64,000 nucleotides of DNA from positions 186,001 to 250,000 of the forward strand of contig JAFEMH010002602.1 of NCBI GenBank assembly GCA_022495995.1, in the 5' to 3' direction. Numbering within the stretch: the first letter of the stretch is position 1; every line of letters starts with the position of its first letter. The translations under genes were made by a program, and so were the position numbers. Shown piece by piece: positions 1 through 11,195 of the stretch. The notes beneath the pieces are model-generated. The model searched no databases and was not told the origin of the DNA. It saw nothing but the letters and a program-made list of their open reading frames with translations. The stretch comes from Adenophora triphylla var. japonica (lineage: Eukaryota; Streptophyta; Magnoliopsida; Asterales; Campanulaceae).

Positions 1-554
1 GAGCGCCAGGCTCAAGGGTTCATTTGGTTCGCGTTGTCAACGACTTTGTTCCCGACTTCTGATACATCCTGTCACTTCCCTCTGCTCGGGTCGCTGACAG
101 ACTTGGATGCTGTGAGGGGATATGCATGGGGGGAGGCTGGACTGGCCGAGCTTTACCATGCCTTGGATAGATTCTCACGGGGAGAGGAGAACTCCCTGAG
201 CTGTTTCTCGCATGCTTTGGATGTAAGTTTACGTCTTTTTCTCTTCCTTGTCTCTTTTTTGTACTCGTATGTATCTGCTCTGTAGCTGACATAACTTTCC
301 ATTTGCTTTGCAGTTCTGGTGCTGTGAAGTGTTCAGTCCGCAGGAGTGGGACATTAGGGATGCGTATCGACCCTGTTCCCTGCCATGCTGGTTTGGCAGA
401 AGAGGGCGAAGAAGGCGGTCTCGTCGAGAGTAGGCACTCGACTGACGTATGAGGAGGTGTCCCAGGCCCTGAACCGGGAGTTCTCTGAGAGGATCCAGCT
501 GACCTGGTGGAGTCGGTTCCACGCTGTCGCGGTTCAGGTTGCTAGTGAGGTTAC

Positions 555-2253
555 TGTGAATGTGTGCCCAAATTTTGTGTTTGTTGGATTCACGCGAGTT
601 TGAAGACATCCGGTTTAATTTGAAAAACGGAGTCGCCACGCCATTTTGATTACCTCAAAACTTTGAAAAAAGGTTTTATGGGTTCGGAGGTTAAGTTACC
701 CCTTGGGAAGAACGGATCGTCGTTCACCCAAGGTGCCTTGCCGGAGCAAGTCTCCCAAGATCCCATTAATCGTGCTTTCTTGCGTGCTTTCTTGTGTGCA
801 TGTGTTTGAAAATAAGGGGAGGGAATGTCCCAAGTCGTCTTCCGGACGTACAAACCATCTATTGGTTGTCGCTCGGGATTTCTTGGATTTTATGTATTCG
901 GGATTATGATCCCGTCCTCATCTTGGACTTGTGATCATCGCATTTTTGGACCTTGGGACTTGCGTGATCGAGAGAATGACTCTCTTTATAGTCAAAGATG
1001 AGGTTCCTTAGAAAAGGAGGGTCCTTAGCCCATCAATCCTACACTTTAAGATGGTCGAGCTCGTATAGATGCTTCATACTCATCTTAAGTGATAATCGGA
1101 GATATAGGGTTCAAAGGTGTCCCTTTCTAAAGAGATTATGAAACCTTTATGGAAGGAACGATGTAAAGATAGGATCTTTTACACCGGTCCGTTCCGAGGT
1201 TACTAATGGGGGAATGGGGGAATGCATGTAAAAATGACATTTTTAATGAAAAGATGACATTTTTGGGTTGCAAATGATGCATTTGGTTTAAAGAAATGAT
1301 CTTTATTGCAAAGGATGCATAAAGACACAATTTTTATGCAAATGATGCATTTTTATGAAGAAATTGGAATTCAATATGCAAAGGATGCATAAAGATTGCA
1401 TTTTGAAAAGCATAGGATGCTAGTTTATGGTAAAGACATGATCTTTAAAGCAAATGATGCTTGGAAAAGGGATTTTGAATGCAAAGGATGCATTTTGATT
1501 GAAAAGATTTGATTTTTATATGCAATGGATGCATAAAGATGACATTTTTATTGGAAAATAGGGGTTTTAGGTGCAAAGGATGCACCTTCATGGATAAAGA
1601 CTACATTTTTAATGGCAAATGATGCCTAATGCATGCAAAGGGGAAGGGGGAATATAAAGATATGATCTTTAATCTACCAAGTCCCAAGCAAGATAAAAGC
1701 AATGCAATGAGCAATTATAGAGCAATTAAGATGCAAGGTTAGGGCGTGCGAGGTTACCAATGGCTTCCTTCTCTTCTTTGGATGAAGCTAGGAGGGGGAC
1801 TTGATCTTGGGCCTTCAAGGAGGAGGGAGATAACTTCTTGAGCTTCTTCTTCACCTTCTTGAACTTCCAGCTGCTCTTTGGGAGGATTTCTTCGTAATAT
1901 GAGAGTATTGTGCTCTTTTGTTCATGATTAAAATGGGTAGAGGAGGGCTCTATTTATAGGCAGTCTGGGAATCGCCAATGAAGCCGTGCGGCTAGGGACC
2001 TCGAGCTAATGCAGCCGTGCGGCATTATCCCTTGTGACTCAGCATTTCTAGAACCATGCAAGGTGGCAATATCTAGAAGCTTCCTCCTAATTAAGAAAAA
2101 CGTGTTTCTTAATTGGGAAGGCTCTTTCAAATTTTTAATCAATTTGGAACAGTCCGGAATATTTCCTAACACTAGGAAGGTCCGGGGAATTACCGGAAAC
2201 TTACCGAAATTGCCGGAAATTTAACAAGGCATGAGCAGATTTGGGTACTTACA
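555..2253 (-). mobile_element. Lone Tat-type LTR inserted in the mobile-domain ORF
   Basis: The right end reads ATTTGGGTACTTACA, the same terminal word as the Tat-1 LTR end at 19899-19913. The left part holds a GGAGTCGCCACG block (630-641) like that at 17891-17902, so it lies in the same orientation as the Tat-1 LTR but differs in its internal repeats, i.e. a different family. No internal region is attached on either side and no polypurine tract follows 2253, which fits a solo LTR. The left boundary is uncertain (TG at 546, 555 or 561), and I could not find a clean 5-bp target duplication: GCTAG at 541-545 and AGCTA at 2254-2258 overlap only partly. Confidence 0.6.
1225..1650. repeat. Irregular array of ATGCAAAKGATGCAT-type words
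   Basis: Roughly fifteen copies of a short word (GCAAAGGATGCATAAAGA, GCAAATGATGCATTT, AAGATGACATTTTT) recur at uneven spacing inside the LTR. Many can pair as ATGCA..TGCAT with a 5-nt loop. This is low-complexity LTR sequence with no coding content. Further right, the LTR has two copies of the palindromic word GCCGTGCGGC (1983-1992 and 2013-2022). Confidence 0.6.
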
Positions 2254-3155
2254 AGCTACGGCGGAGGAAGCTCCTGTGTGGACTTCATTGTGATGCATGT
2301 ATTCGGGAGAGAGGGTGACCCGTCGGCGTGGCCGGCCCGGTCACTTCCGCTGGTGCCGGTGGATCCGCCTCTGCGCATGCAGCATCCTCTGTCGATGCCG
2401 ATGGATGAGTTGGAGAGGTATAGACAGGGCGTGTTCTATACCGAGTACGTCATAGCGGGGGTCGACTATGAGACTTTCTTGAGGATAAGGCTGAGGAGCC
2501 CACAGGTGCAGCACAGGGAGGGCGATGGCCTTGGATGTCCCCGAGATCTCCCGCTCCTACGCGCTAGGCTGGCGTACGAGGGGCTGGACGGTTCGCGAAG
2601 GCGATTGGTGATCCCGCTCCCGGATGAGTCGAGACCACGGTATAGGGTGGACCCCAACACTTCGGTGAGCACTTTTTTTTTCTGCATTTCATAGTAGCAT
2701 TCTGCAAATGTTGCATCTGTACTTTCTGCTTGCCTTATGATGACTTTCCTGGTTCGCAGGTGTCTGGCCGTACGTATAACGAGGCTATGAGACTGGTGGA
2801 CGGGTGGTCCGCCTACGCTAGGAGGCTCATGGCGTTCATGAGGTGCAGTTCCCGGAGGAGTGTGGACGTTCGTGAGCCGAGGCCGTCTAGGCCGAGAGGT
2901 TCGCCTGCTCCCACGGCTGGTGGGGAGGACTTCGTACAGGGATTTGGCCAGTTCGCGGGTGGAACGGCTGGGTTTGGAGCTCATCCCTCTTCGCACTCGG
3001 GACACGAGAGGGGAGAGTCCTCGAGTTCACAGACGCCGAGGAGGCCTTTCGCGTATTCCCGCCTGGAGGAATTCGGCGACTTCTTGTTTGCGACGGATCC
3101 GACAGCTGCGGAGCAGTGCGTCGAGTGCTCGGATGACGAGCAGGACTCGGAGTAG

Positions 3156-3706
3156 TCCTTCCTTTAATGCTTTCTCTCTTTCTTTTTTTTTTAGAATGCA
3201 TGTATCGTCTGGAACGATTTGACTTGAACTGTATTTGAAAAAAGGCGCCCGTGGGGCGGAACCTGTATTTCGCACATTTATTCTGTGATCACCTTTTGTT
3301 ATTTTCGACAAATAAGGAAGTAGGTTAATCAAAAATAAATAAAATGAAACATGCATTAAAAATTGAACGGGTCAAAATTTATGCCTATATGCACTGATAA
3401 TTAATTAATTGCACTGTTGCACGAGCCCGGGGCGGAAGGGATATTGACATTAGTTGAATGAAACTAGGGGCAGCACACAGATTCACAAGGCATGAACAGG
3501 GTGTTGTTTGGAATTGCTTCCAATTTAGGAGCAGCTGGCTGCAGAGTTGACCAAGTCAACTGCAAGGAGAGTCCGGCCAGACTGAGAGTGAATTTCCAGA
3601 GTCTTTTAAATTGCAGTTTCAGCTTTGCAATTTGTTAAGAACTACGCATTCACCACTGATCAGTTAGCTGAATTCTCTCAAATTTCTGAGGCTTCCTTCA
3701 TTTTCC
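3156..3706. other. Spacer between the two antisense ORFs of Tat-1
   Basis: This holds the trailer of the left ORF (T-rich run 3178-3193) and the leader of the right ORF. A sequence resembling the palindromic LTR word AGTCCGGCCGGACT occurs in imperfect form near 3570-3583. No ORF or LTR terminus was found, so the missing 3' LTR is not here. Confidence 0.4.
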
Positions 3707-5211
3707 ATGGCTCCCTTTCCTAAGCTATCGTCTCGAATGCAAGAGCGATATTTGGACAGTTTCCAGTCGTGGGTACGGAACCACACGAGGCAAAACAAAG
3801 GGTTTTTCGAGGGCTGTTACGGAATAAAATCTGTTTGGGCTTTGAAGGAGCTTATGCCAGATTGGGATCTTTTGAGAGCAGCGTCTCATTTCTGGGATGT
3901 ACGGAGGAATGTGTACAGCTTCTCGTACAACGAAATCACTCCTACATTCGAAGATTTCTGGGCCATTCTGGGAGGACCTGAGACTGAACAGCTAGTTCTT
4001 CCGCATGCTGGTGGCGAGGCCACTGTTGAGAAGCTAGTGTCTTTGCTTGGTATCTCGGCTGGAGAAGCATACGGGATGCTGATACTGAATACTGATTATG
4101 TTGACATTTCGGGACCGCCCGATAGATTTTCCGGAGCCGAGGGAGCGTCTTCGCGTGGGATGCGTTTGCTTCCGTGCGCGATCGCTACTCGTTCACGTTC
4201 ACGTCCCCAGGTGTGTGCCGTCACGGTGTACTTGGACCTGGTGAGACAAGTGCAGGGCTGGGAGACATCGTGCCGTTGGTCTTGGGTGAGACGTTCCTGG
4301 GCATAGGTCGGATGGCGACCGTTAGCCGATACATGTGGGGAGGAGTCCCGCTATGCTTACCATGTGGTTAAGAGAGAGCTACTGCAGATGATGCCCGAGG
4401 TGACAATGTCTTGTGACTCTTGGTCACTTCTCTCGACGTCCTGGTGATTGGGGGTGATCAGCCGAGCCGGAGCTCTAGATGGCCGAGCTCGCACGCATCA
4501 CTTGCGATGGTGGGTTCCCAGCTGGAAGTTCTGGGGAGCACTTGTCGGACCGCTCGGGGAGGTTTATTGGTTGTCGAGTGTCGGGTTTGTCTTAGACGTC
4601 TTTCTACATTCCATCGTTGGTTACTGCGGCGATGCGGGTGGAAGCGGAGTGCCATTGACGGGTTTAGCTCATCTTTGCCACCTTCGAGGTGGGATCTCTG
4701 GCGATGGAAGATCCTTCGACGCTATTGATGCTCACACGGTGGTGGCAATACACGTCCTTTCTGCCCGCTGTGGTTCTCTTTTACGAGAGGGGGCATTGTT
4801 ACGTCGACGCGGATCCGAACCAGTACGAAGAGTGTATAGGGAGACACGAGATGGCTATCTTGTGGAGACGGAGTGGAGCCGTTGGGTCGTGACTACCTTG
4901 ACAGCTCGACCTTGAGGAGGACCGAAGCGGGAGCTAACCCTGGGAATCGTACTGGGAATGACATGGCTGACTATGAGGCCAATGCTGATCGGGAGGCCAA
5001 TCAAAGCACGGTCATGATGGCTAGAAGTGAAGCAGCTCGAGACAGAGCTAGGGAAAGGGCTACATTGACAGCTACAGGTTTGACGGAGGCATCGAGAAGG
5101 GTCCCTGAGCCAGGTAGAAGGACTACCGGAATATTCCCTGTAAAGGTGAAGAACACTCGCCGGGGGAAAGGGAAGGGGAAGAAGGATGAAGGACCAAGTT
5201 CGGAAAACTAG
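3707..5211 (+). pseudogene. Second antisense ORF of Tat-1 (plant-mobile-domain/DUF7745-like), frameshifted
   Basis: A clear ATG at 3707 opens about 190 residues with a pattern seen at the N-terminus of retroelement-associated mobile-domain proteins: a W/F-rich stretch, GCYGIKSVWALKELMPDW, then YSFSYNEITPTFEDFWAIL (the step where homologues recognise a short beta-hairpin before TxxD/E-x-x). After about 4200 the frame is lost. Fragments continue in other frames to about 4900 (for example LPAVVLFYERGHCYVDADP) and a charged tail runs 4915-5211, ending in a basic KGKGKKDEGPSSEN stop. It lies on the strand opposite gag-pol and just beyond integrase, the position of antisense extra ORFs in Tat elements. 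Function unknown. The missing middle could be partly intronic, but the many stops suggest decay. Confidence 0.55.
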
Positions 5212-5439
5212 GTTGACCTTGCCGTCCAGAGTATCCACCCATTGTCATTGCAGACACATTAATCGATTAATGTTTTATTGTAGTTTTGCTAGCGTGTAGC
5301 GAGTCAAGAGTTGACCGTGCTTGAACTCATCAAAGATTGTTTTAACCGTAATGAATTTGTAGGTTAAATGAAAAGAGTTTTTCGAAACACAAACAATTGA
5401 TGCTTATTGTATTATTTTTTTGTTTTTTTTTTAGACCGA

Positions 5440-5512
5440 ACCAATGATGGCTGCCTACGTTCCCCCTTTTACAATATGACTAAGGGGCTCAGGTCACCGT
5501 AGTTCGACACTT
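5440..5512 (-). other. Conserved non-coding motif downstream of Tat-1 pol
   Basis: Read on the minus strand this is GTGTCGAACTACGG...GAACGTAGGCAGCC. The GAACTACG..ACGTAGG pair recurs 3' of pol in element B (31645-31716) and in plus orientation in Tat-2 (20492-20537). Bases 5486-5510 match 31692-31716 over 25 bp. It sits 160-230 bp after the integrase stop. Role unknown. Confidence 0.55.
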
Positions 5513-5669
5513 TTAGGTGAATTTGAGAAAAACGAAGACAAAAGAAGTGTGACCCTGTTTTTTACCTGGATCATTAGCGGGAATGTATCCAGTTGGGTAT
5601 TACTCTTTTAGCACTTTAATTTTACTGAGGGGTGGTGTATGGGGAAGGAGAGTTGACTCGTGCTCTTCC

Positions 5670-6850
5670 TCAAACGAAGTATCTGCGGAGCTTGCTTCCG
5701 TTCACGGGGTTAACGAAAGGGTTTCCGTCCAAGTCTGCTAACTCCATGGCTCCTCCGGAGAAGATTCTTTGTACCACGAACGGTCCTATCCAAGTAGGCT
5801 CCCACTTTCTGAGGGGGTTGGTCTGCGTAGGAGGCTTTTCCTCTAGCACCAAGTCGCCTTCTCTGATCTCTCGAATCTTGACTTTCTTGTCGAATGCTCG
5901 GGCCATTCTGCTCTGGTAGGCTCGAGTGTGTTCCATGGCTTTCAATTTGCGCTCGTCGAGTAGAGCAAGTTCGTCATGACGGCTCTGTAGCCATTCGACT
6001 TCATTGATCCCGTTTTCCAAGAGGACTCGGAGGGATGGAATTTCTAATTCCACGGGTAACATTGCTTCCATTCCGTAGGTAAGTGCGAACGGAGTCTCCC
6101 CTGTGGCGGTTCTGACTTATGTTCGGTATCCCCAGAGGGCTAGATGTAGCTTTTCGGGCCAGTCCCGACCTCTGGTGGGTCATCTTCCTGATTATCATGG
6201 TGAGAGTCTTGTTGGCTGCCTCTACTGCACCATTGGTTTGTTGTCTGTAAGGAGAAGATTTGTGACGCATGACTTTGAATTCGGTCAGAAGTTGGTCACA
6301 ATCTCCTTCGAAGTGGGTCCCATTGTCGGATATGATCTCGTTGGGCACTCCGTATCGGCACATGATGTTCTCTCGGATGAACTCAGCCACCTTCTTAGAA
6401 TTCAGTACCTTGTACGATCTGGCTTCTACCCATTTGGTGAAGTAGTCGACTGCGACTAGAATGAACTCGTGACCATTGCTCCCAGGTGGAGTGATCTTGC
6501 CGATGACGTTGATTCCCCATGTGGCGAAAGGCCATGGTGTAGTCATGCAGTAGAGTTCATGAGGAGGGATGTGATTGAGGTTGGAGAACTGTTGACATTT
6601 GTCGCAGCTTCGGACGAACTGGATGCAGTCTGTTTCCATCAATATCCAATAGTATCCCATACGGAGAATGATCTGTGTCAATGCTCGTGCATTCATGTGC
6701 GGACCGCAGGTTCCGTTGTGAACTTCGTTCATTAGCTCGCTGGCTTTTTCTTTGTTTACACACCGAAGGAGTGGTCCTTGGTGGCGCTTCTTGTACAACA
6801 TACCCCCCCAGAATGACGAAATGGGATGCCAGGCGTTTTAATGCCATCAT
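5670..6850 (-). pseudogene. Tat-1 integrase
   Basis: From the minus-strand N-terminus it has a zinc-binding H-H-C-C region (VHNGTCGPH... CDKCQQF), the core domain with DNGTHF and NGAVEAANK (second Asp and catalytic Glu), and a C-terminal segment GDLVLEEKPP...WIGPFVVQRIFSGGAMELADLDG ending at the stop at 5670. The first catalytic Asp, normally in a WGIDVIG-type motif, is Asn here (WGINVIG near 6505-6520). A frameshift between about 6000 and 6130 separates the core from the C-terminal domain. Upstream (about 6850-6930) a linker KYKEGIKAKNMMALKRLASHF is in frame with the zinc region. The missing catalytic residue alone should abolish strand transfer. Confidence 0.88.
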
Positions 6851-6929
6851 GTTTTTGGCTTTGATCCCTTCTTTGTATTTTCCATCTTCATTTGTGAAGG
6901 AAGCTTCTCCGTTTTGGAGGTACTGGTAA

Positions 6930-7822
6930 ATTTGATTGTACCAGGGTTCGTCGATCGTTTCCTTTTTATTTCGATCTCACAAAGAATAGGCGGGTGTTTC
7001 CGTCCGCCTATTCTCAAGGGTTTTTACCGCTTTTCCATCGGGAATTTCGACAATAGAGGCGAGGTTGCCGGGCGTCTACGAAGCGGTTTCGTCTCTTGGC
7101 AAATAATGAAAAGAGATGTCCTTGAGCGAGCAATGAGCTCCTCCATGTACGTGTGGTACTTACGGAGGCCGAGAATCTACCGTCTTCCACTTGTTGGACA
7201 CTTAATTGATGATCAATCTTGAGTCTCCGTATACATCCAGTTCGAGATGTTGTGCTCGAGGCAGCTTCCGGACACCTTGCACAAGCTTCGTATTACTGCG
7301 GCATTGTTGGTTTTTTCAAAATTCAACTTGATGGCTATGGGAGTATGCTCGTCCTTGGGATCGACAAGGAGCATTCCAATACCATTACCCTTCTTGTTGC
7401 TGCCCCATCGAAGAAGAGTTGCCGGCGGTTTCTTATCGAGTGAAAAGATTCCATCGTCCAAAAGCTGCGGATCGGGACCACTTAGGTTCTCTGCTTGGGA
7501 AGTCGGCCGGTGATCTCGCCATTACTCGCCCTTTGTTGATTTTCGACCATGTACTTGATGTCGGAACTTCGGCCCGGGAAGAATGACCACTTGGCTAGTC
7601 GCATTGACAGGATGGCTTGTCAAAGAGATATCGGACGGGGTCCATTTTGGAGACCGGGAGCACCGAATGTGGCGCATGTAGTGTTTCGGTTCCGACTTCC
7701 CATACCAAGGCGGTACAAGTTTTCTCTAATCTTGAGTAGCCGAGTTCACTTCCTTGAAGCTTCCTGCTTACGGAAGTAGATTGCATGCTCAACCTTGGAA
7801 TCCCTTGTTCTTGGGCCGGCAT
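6930..7822 (-). pseudogene. Tat-1 RNase H and archaeal-type RNase H remnants
   Basis: Two RNase H-like pieces follow RT. The first (about 7595-7822) has LQGSELGYSRLEKTCTALVW and KMDPVRYLFDKP, matching the C-terminal half of the RT-linked RNase H. The second (about 7213-7461) has NGIGMLLVDP, EHTPIAIKLNFE and TNNAA, the pattern of the additional archaeal-type RNase H found in Tat/Ogre elements. Several frameshifts and stops lie between and after them, and the catalytic acidic residues cannot all be placed. The presence of two RNase H domains is the main reason for assigning Tat-1 to the Tat lineage. Confidence 0.7.
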
Positions 7823-7825
7823 TGC

Positions 7826-8842
7826 TCAGATTGACGTGTACATTCTTGTCGGATACAGGAGTAGTGGCTTGTCTTCATGTGGCGGGCACAGAATTGGTGG
7901 ATTCACCAAGTAGGTCTTGATTTTCTCAAAAGCTGTTTGGCACTCGGAGTCCCATTTGATGTCGGCATTCTTCTTTATCAGTTTGAACATAGGCTCGCAG
8001 AGAGATGTCAACTGGTTGATGAAGCGACTGATGTACTGAAGTCTTCCCATGAAACTTTTCACTTCTGTCAGAGTCTGAGGCGGCTTCATATCGATGATGG
8101 CCTTGATTTTCTTGGGATCGGCTTCAATACCCCTTTCTGTAACCATGTACCCCTGTACCTTACCGCGCCTGACGCCGAAGGTGCACTTCGCAGGGTTCAA
8201 TCTCATGGAGTGCTTTTTGAGTCTATTGAAGAACTTTCTCAGATCTGTCATGTGATGCATGTCTAATCCTCTGGAGTGGATGATCATGTCGTCAACATAT
8301 ACTTCAATTTCCTTGTGAATCATGTCATGGAAGAGGGTTGTTGCAGCCCGCTGGTAAGTAGCCCCAGCGTTCTTCAGACCGAACGGCATGACCGTGTAGC
8401 AGTATGTCCCCCACGGAGTGGTGAAGGCAGTCTTGGCTTGATCCTCCTCGAACATCTTGATCTGGTTGTATCCAGTGAACCCATCCACGAAGGACTTTAC
8501 TTCGAAATTTGCCGTGGTGTTGACTAGCATGTCGATGTTAGGCAGTGGGAAATCATCTTTAGGGCTGGCCTTGTTGAGATCCCGGAAATCCACACAGCAT
8601 CTGACCTTTCCATTGGCCTTGGTGACCGTCACGATGTTGGAGAGCCAAGTAGGGTACTCAATCACTCTGATGAAATCAACTTGGAGCATTTTCTCAATCT
8701 CTTCTTTAACTTGCAAGGACCACTCTGGCTTGATCTTGCGCAGCCTTACATTTGACGAGCTTGGATTCGGGATCCGAGTGGAATTGTGCTCCACGATCGA
8801 GGATCGAGTCACTGGCATGTCCCGGTATGACCGGGCGAACAC
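7826..8842 (-). pseudogene. Tat-1 reverse transcriptase
   Basis: This is the longest clean block of Tat-1, about 338 codons. It has the RT fingers and palm order: VKEEIEKMLQVDFIR, then RCCVDFRDLNKASPKDDFPLP, SFVDGFTGYNQIKM, MPFGLKNAGATYQR, the active site YVDDMIIHS, then AKCTFGV and FMGRLQYISRFI leading into the RNase H connection. Active-site Asp residues are present. The expected upstream in-frame link to protease is not open. The block ends by losing frame at 7826 before RNase H. It would prime from the site next to the LTR at 17810. Not expected to be active because neighbouring domains are broken. Confidence 0.9.
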
Positions 8843-10331
8843 GTCAACATACTCCCGGAGGGAGGCTTATCGAGGGCTTCTTTTACTGCATGCCGAAGAA
8901 AGCGCCACTTTGTGTCTCTTTAGGCTCTTGCGGCGACCCCGGGTTCACTTTGGTCATAACCTCTTCGGCGGCTTGGGCCGGTTGTCCTCTTGGTCAACTA
9001 CACGCTCGAGAACTTCTCTAATGTATTGTTCGTTTAATGTGTCTGCTTCTTTATAAATTGAGTTATTAACGTCTTTTAAGTTGTTTGTTAACTTATCAGT
9101 TGTTAAAGTGGCAATGAGAGGATACTCCGAAAGGTTAGACTTTTCATTGAATAAGAACGGAAATACATGGTTGGCTACGTTATCATAGTCCTCACGTAAG
9201 GCCATTGGACGACTCGAGAAGCTGGACTTTTACAAGGAATGACTCGAGAGGGTTTGAGACCGGGTTTAGGGAGATGTGGGTGCGGGCCCGGCTTGTCTTC
9301 CCGGTTCGGCTGGCTTGCCCTTGGTCCGGTGAAAGTTACCCAATTCTTCGGTGGCATTCTTTGGATGCTTGATGAGGGTACGGGGATCGAGAGGCTTGGC
9401 TTACGCTGTCCCAATCATGGCGATCATCTTTGTTTGAGCCCGTGTCAATCGGGTTTGGCACCTCCATGACTTCTTCAAAAAGACTCGTAGAGCTGGTCCA
9501 CCGAGAGCGTCTTCTATGAATTACGGTTCCTTACGCTTTGGAGTTCTTGTCTCGAATATGGCCTCTGCGGGCGATCCGAACAATCTGTTTCCCATGGAGA
9601 AGTACCATGAGCCGCTCCTCCAAGTGCAGGATTCCCTTGAATGTGTACTCGTCTTTGGTATGGTGGCAGTTGGTCCAGGTAGAGCCGTGATGTCGAGGAA
9701 CGCTCCCCTTATCGAATTAGCCTTAAGTTCTCTAAAACGCTTGAGGTCCCGTGCTAGCTTTTCCATCCTTTCTGTAGTCTCGGTGCTGACTATCCCTGCT
9801 TCTTTCTCATCTTCATCAGTTCCACTGTTGGTCCCTCAGTCTGGCATCGATTCCACTGTCGGTCCCTTCGGTTCTGGCTCGGTTCCCACTGTCGGTTCCC
9901 TCGGTCTCTTTGTTGGTTCCCCTGTCGGTCCCCTCGGTTACTGCGTTGGTTCATTGTCGGTCCCCTCGGTTCTGCTGTTGGTTCCCTTGGTGAAGTAATG
10001 AGCGAGGTCGAAAGCTGTAAAGTCGGAGGTGGGTGTGCGTCGGAGGTTCCCCTTTTGCGGCTGCTTTGCCTTGGTGTGGGCGAGCCTTTTGTTCTCCACA
10101 ATGTCGGGGTGTTGGCACGTAGCAAGCCTGCTGGACCGTGGTGTGATCCTTAACTTCGATGACTTGGTGTTGGCCTTGTAACCTTTTTGCCGAGCCCCGG
10201 TCTGGGATGAAGTTCATGAGTTTCATCATCTTCGTAGCGGGGAGGAATCTTGTCGTGAGACAGTGGAAGGTCCACATTGCATATTTGGATCTTGGAGGTC
10301 TCGAGTGAATCCGATTAATGCCATGTCGTCA
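8843..10331 (-). other. Degenerate protease-RT linker of Tat-1
   Basis: No intact ORF. On the minus strand 9790-10277 is a low-complexity stretch rich in RGD/RGP-type codons, produced by imperfect repeats of GGTCCCCTCGGTT-like units (9820-9995 on plus). 9521-9766 encodes a charged segment MEKLARDLKRFRELKANSI. 8954-9205 is distinctly AT-richer than its surroundings. In Ogre elements the protease and RT are separated by a spliced region, so part of this could once have been intronic, which is inference. Confidence 0.45.
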
Positions 10332-10880
10332 CTATGCTTGATTTCTAACTTTGGAATGTCGTTGGTCTTGGTCCCCTCGGTGGTGACGCATTTGTCGCGC
10401 AGTAGGCGTGGTTAGCTCGTTGCCTTGCATGAACTTGAGGCACGATGAAGGGTGGATGCCACGCCATTGATTTGATGCGGCCAAGGACGCCCGGGATGGG
10501 CTGTGAAAGTGATTGGAATGTCCAACACTTGGAATTCGGTGGGGATCATCCGCTTGCCGAACCAAATATTTAAGAGTAGCAACCCCAGAAATGTACGGAA
10601 GTAGAGTCATAGGCCTTGACGGTGTGGGTGAAGGCTTCAGATCTGTGGGCTTGATGTCAAGCGGGTCCATCATCTTGGCGGGCAAGACATTCATTCCGGA
10701 ACCTCCGTCTACCAACACGCGGGGAAGACGACGCTCGTCAGTGGGTGTGATGTAGAGTGGCTCATTGTGATCGGCCCCAAATTTTGGAAGGTCCAAATGC
10801 GTGAAGGTGATAATGTTGCCATAGTGGATGTTGCCAATCATCGAATGACTTCGTACATGGGTTGCGTCCACGGGGACCAT
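10332..10880 (-). pseudogene. Second protease-like segment of Tat-1 (pro-b)
   Basis: The minus-strand frame shows HNEPLYIT followed by PRVLVDGGSGMNVLPAK, the retroviral aspartic-protease core (hydrophobic-D-G/T-G-S) with the downstream NVLP turn typical of gypsy elements. About 100 codons later a CLKFMQGNEL segment corresponds to the region after the GRPWLH motif in pro-a. The usual GRPWLH motif itself is obscured by frameshift. It lies 3 kb downstream of a first protease-like domain (13500-14313), so Tat-1 carries two. The D-T/S-G triad here reads D-G-G, which may be inactivating. Confidence 0.6.
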
Positions 10881-11195
10881 GGTACGGGCCGAGCTTTTCT
10901 AGCTTGAGCTTGTGAGGATAAGAGGATGTGAGCAGGGACCGAGAGGGAAATGTTCGCACAGGGTTTGCTTGAGTGAGTGAGGATCGGGTCCTCTTTCGTG
11001 GAACTTGCGTCTTCGGGGCCGACCAGGGTGGCGCCTGCTCCGCGAGCTTTTTTAGTGGCCTTAGGTGGTAATGCATGAATTTGACCCGAACGGGTTAGAA
11101 CGTCGACATCGGGTTTGGTTCCTTACGAACATGCCGCTACGAGTTGAGCCATAGTTAGAGGAGGATTCCTCGTAGCATAGGGCCATATGTCTTCC

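Larger units (their letters stand above)
1..3155 (+). pseudogene. Plant mobile domain ORF, antisense to Tat-1 pol, partial and interrupted
   Basis: The reading frame enters from the left edge and shows plant-mobile-domain signatures: GFIWFALSTTLF, then LTDLDAVRGYAWGEAGLAEL, then a SRG segment. A phase-0 intron is evident: donor after 222 (GTAAGT), acceptor before 314 (TTTGCAG). The next exon needs one frameshift near 380 to pass from FWCCEVF to a frame rich in conserved-looking residues. It stops at an LTR insertion (about 546-2253). Reading resumes at about 2255-2664. A second intron runs from 2665 (GTGAGC) to 2759 (TTCGCAG), and the last exon ends with a stop at 3153-3155 after an acidic tail (SDDEQDSE). 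Such proteins occur in MULE-type DNA transposons, as domesticated genes, and as antisense extra ORFs in Tat elements. Its place between pol and the expected 3' LTR favours the last. Broken, so not functional as it stands. Confidence 0.65.

Noticed and set aside
555..2253. 3' LTR of Tat-1
   Set aside because: Same orientation and similar ends, but the internal repeats differ from the 5' LTR and no polypurine tract precedes it at 2254 onward. It splits an ORF instead.
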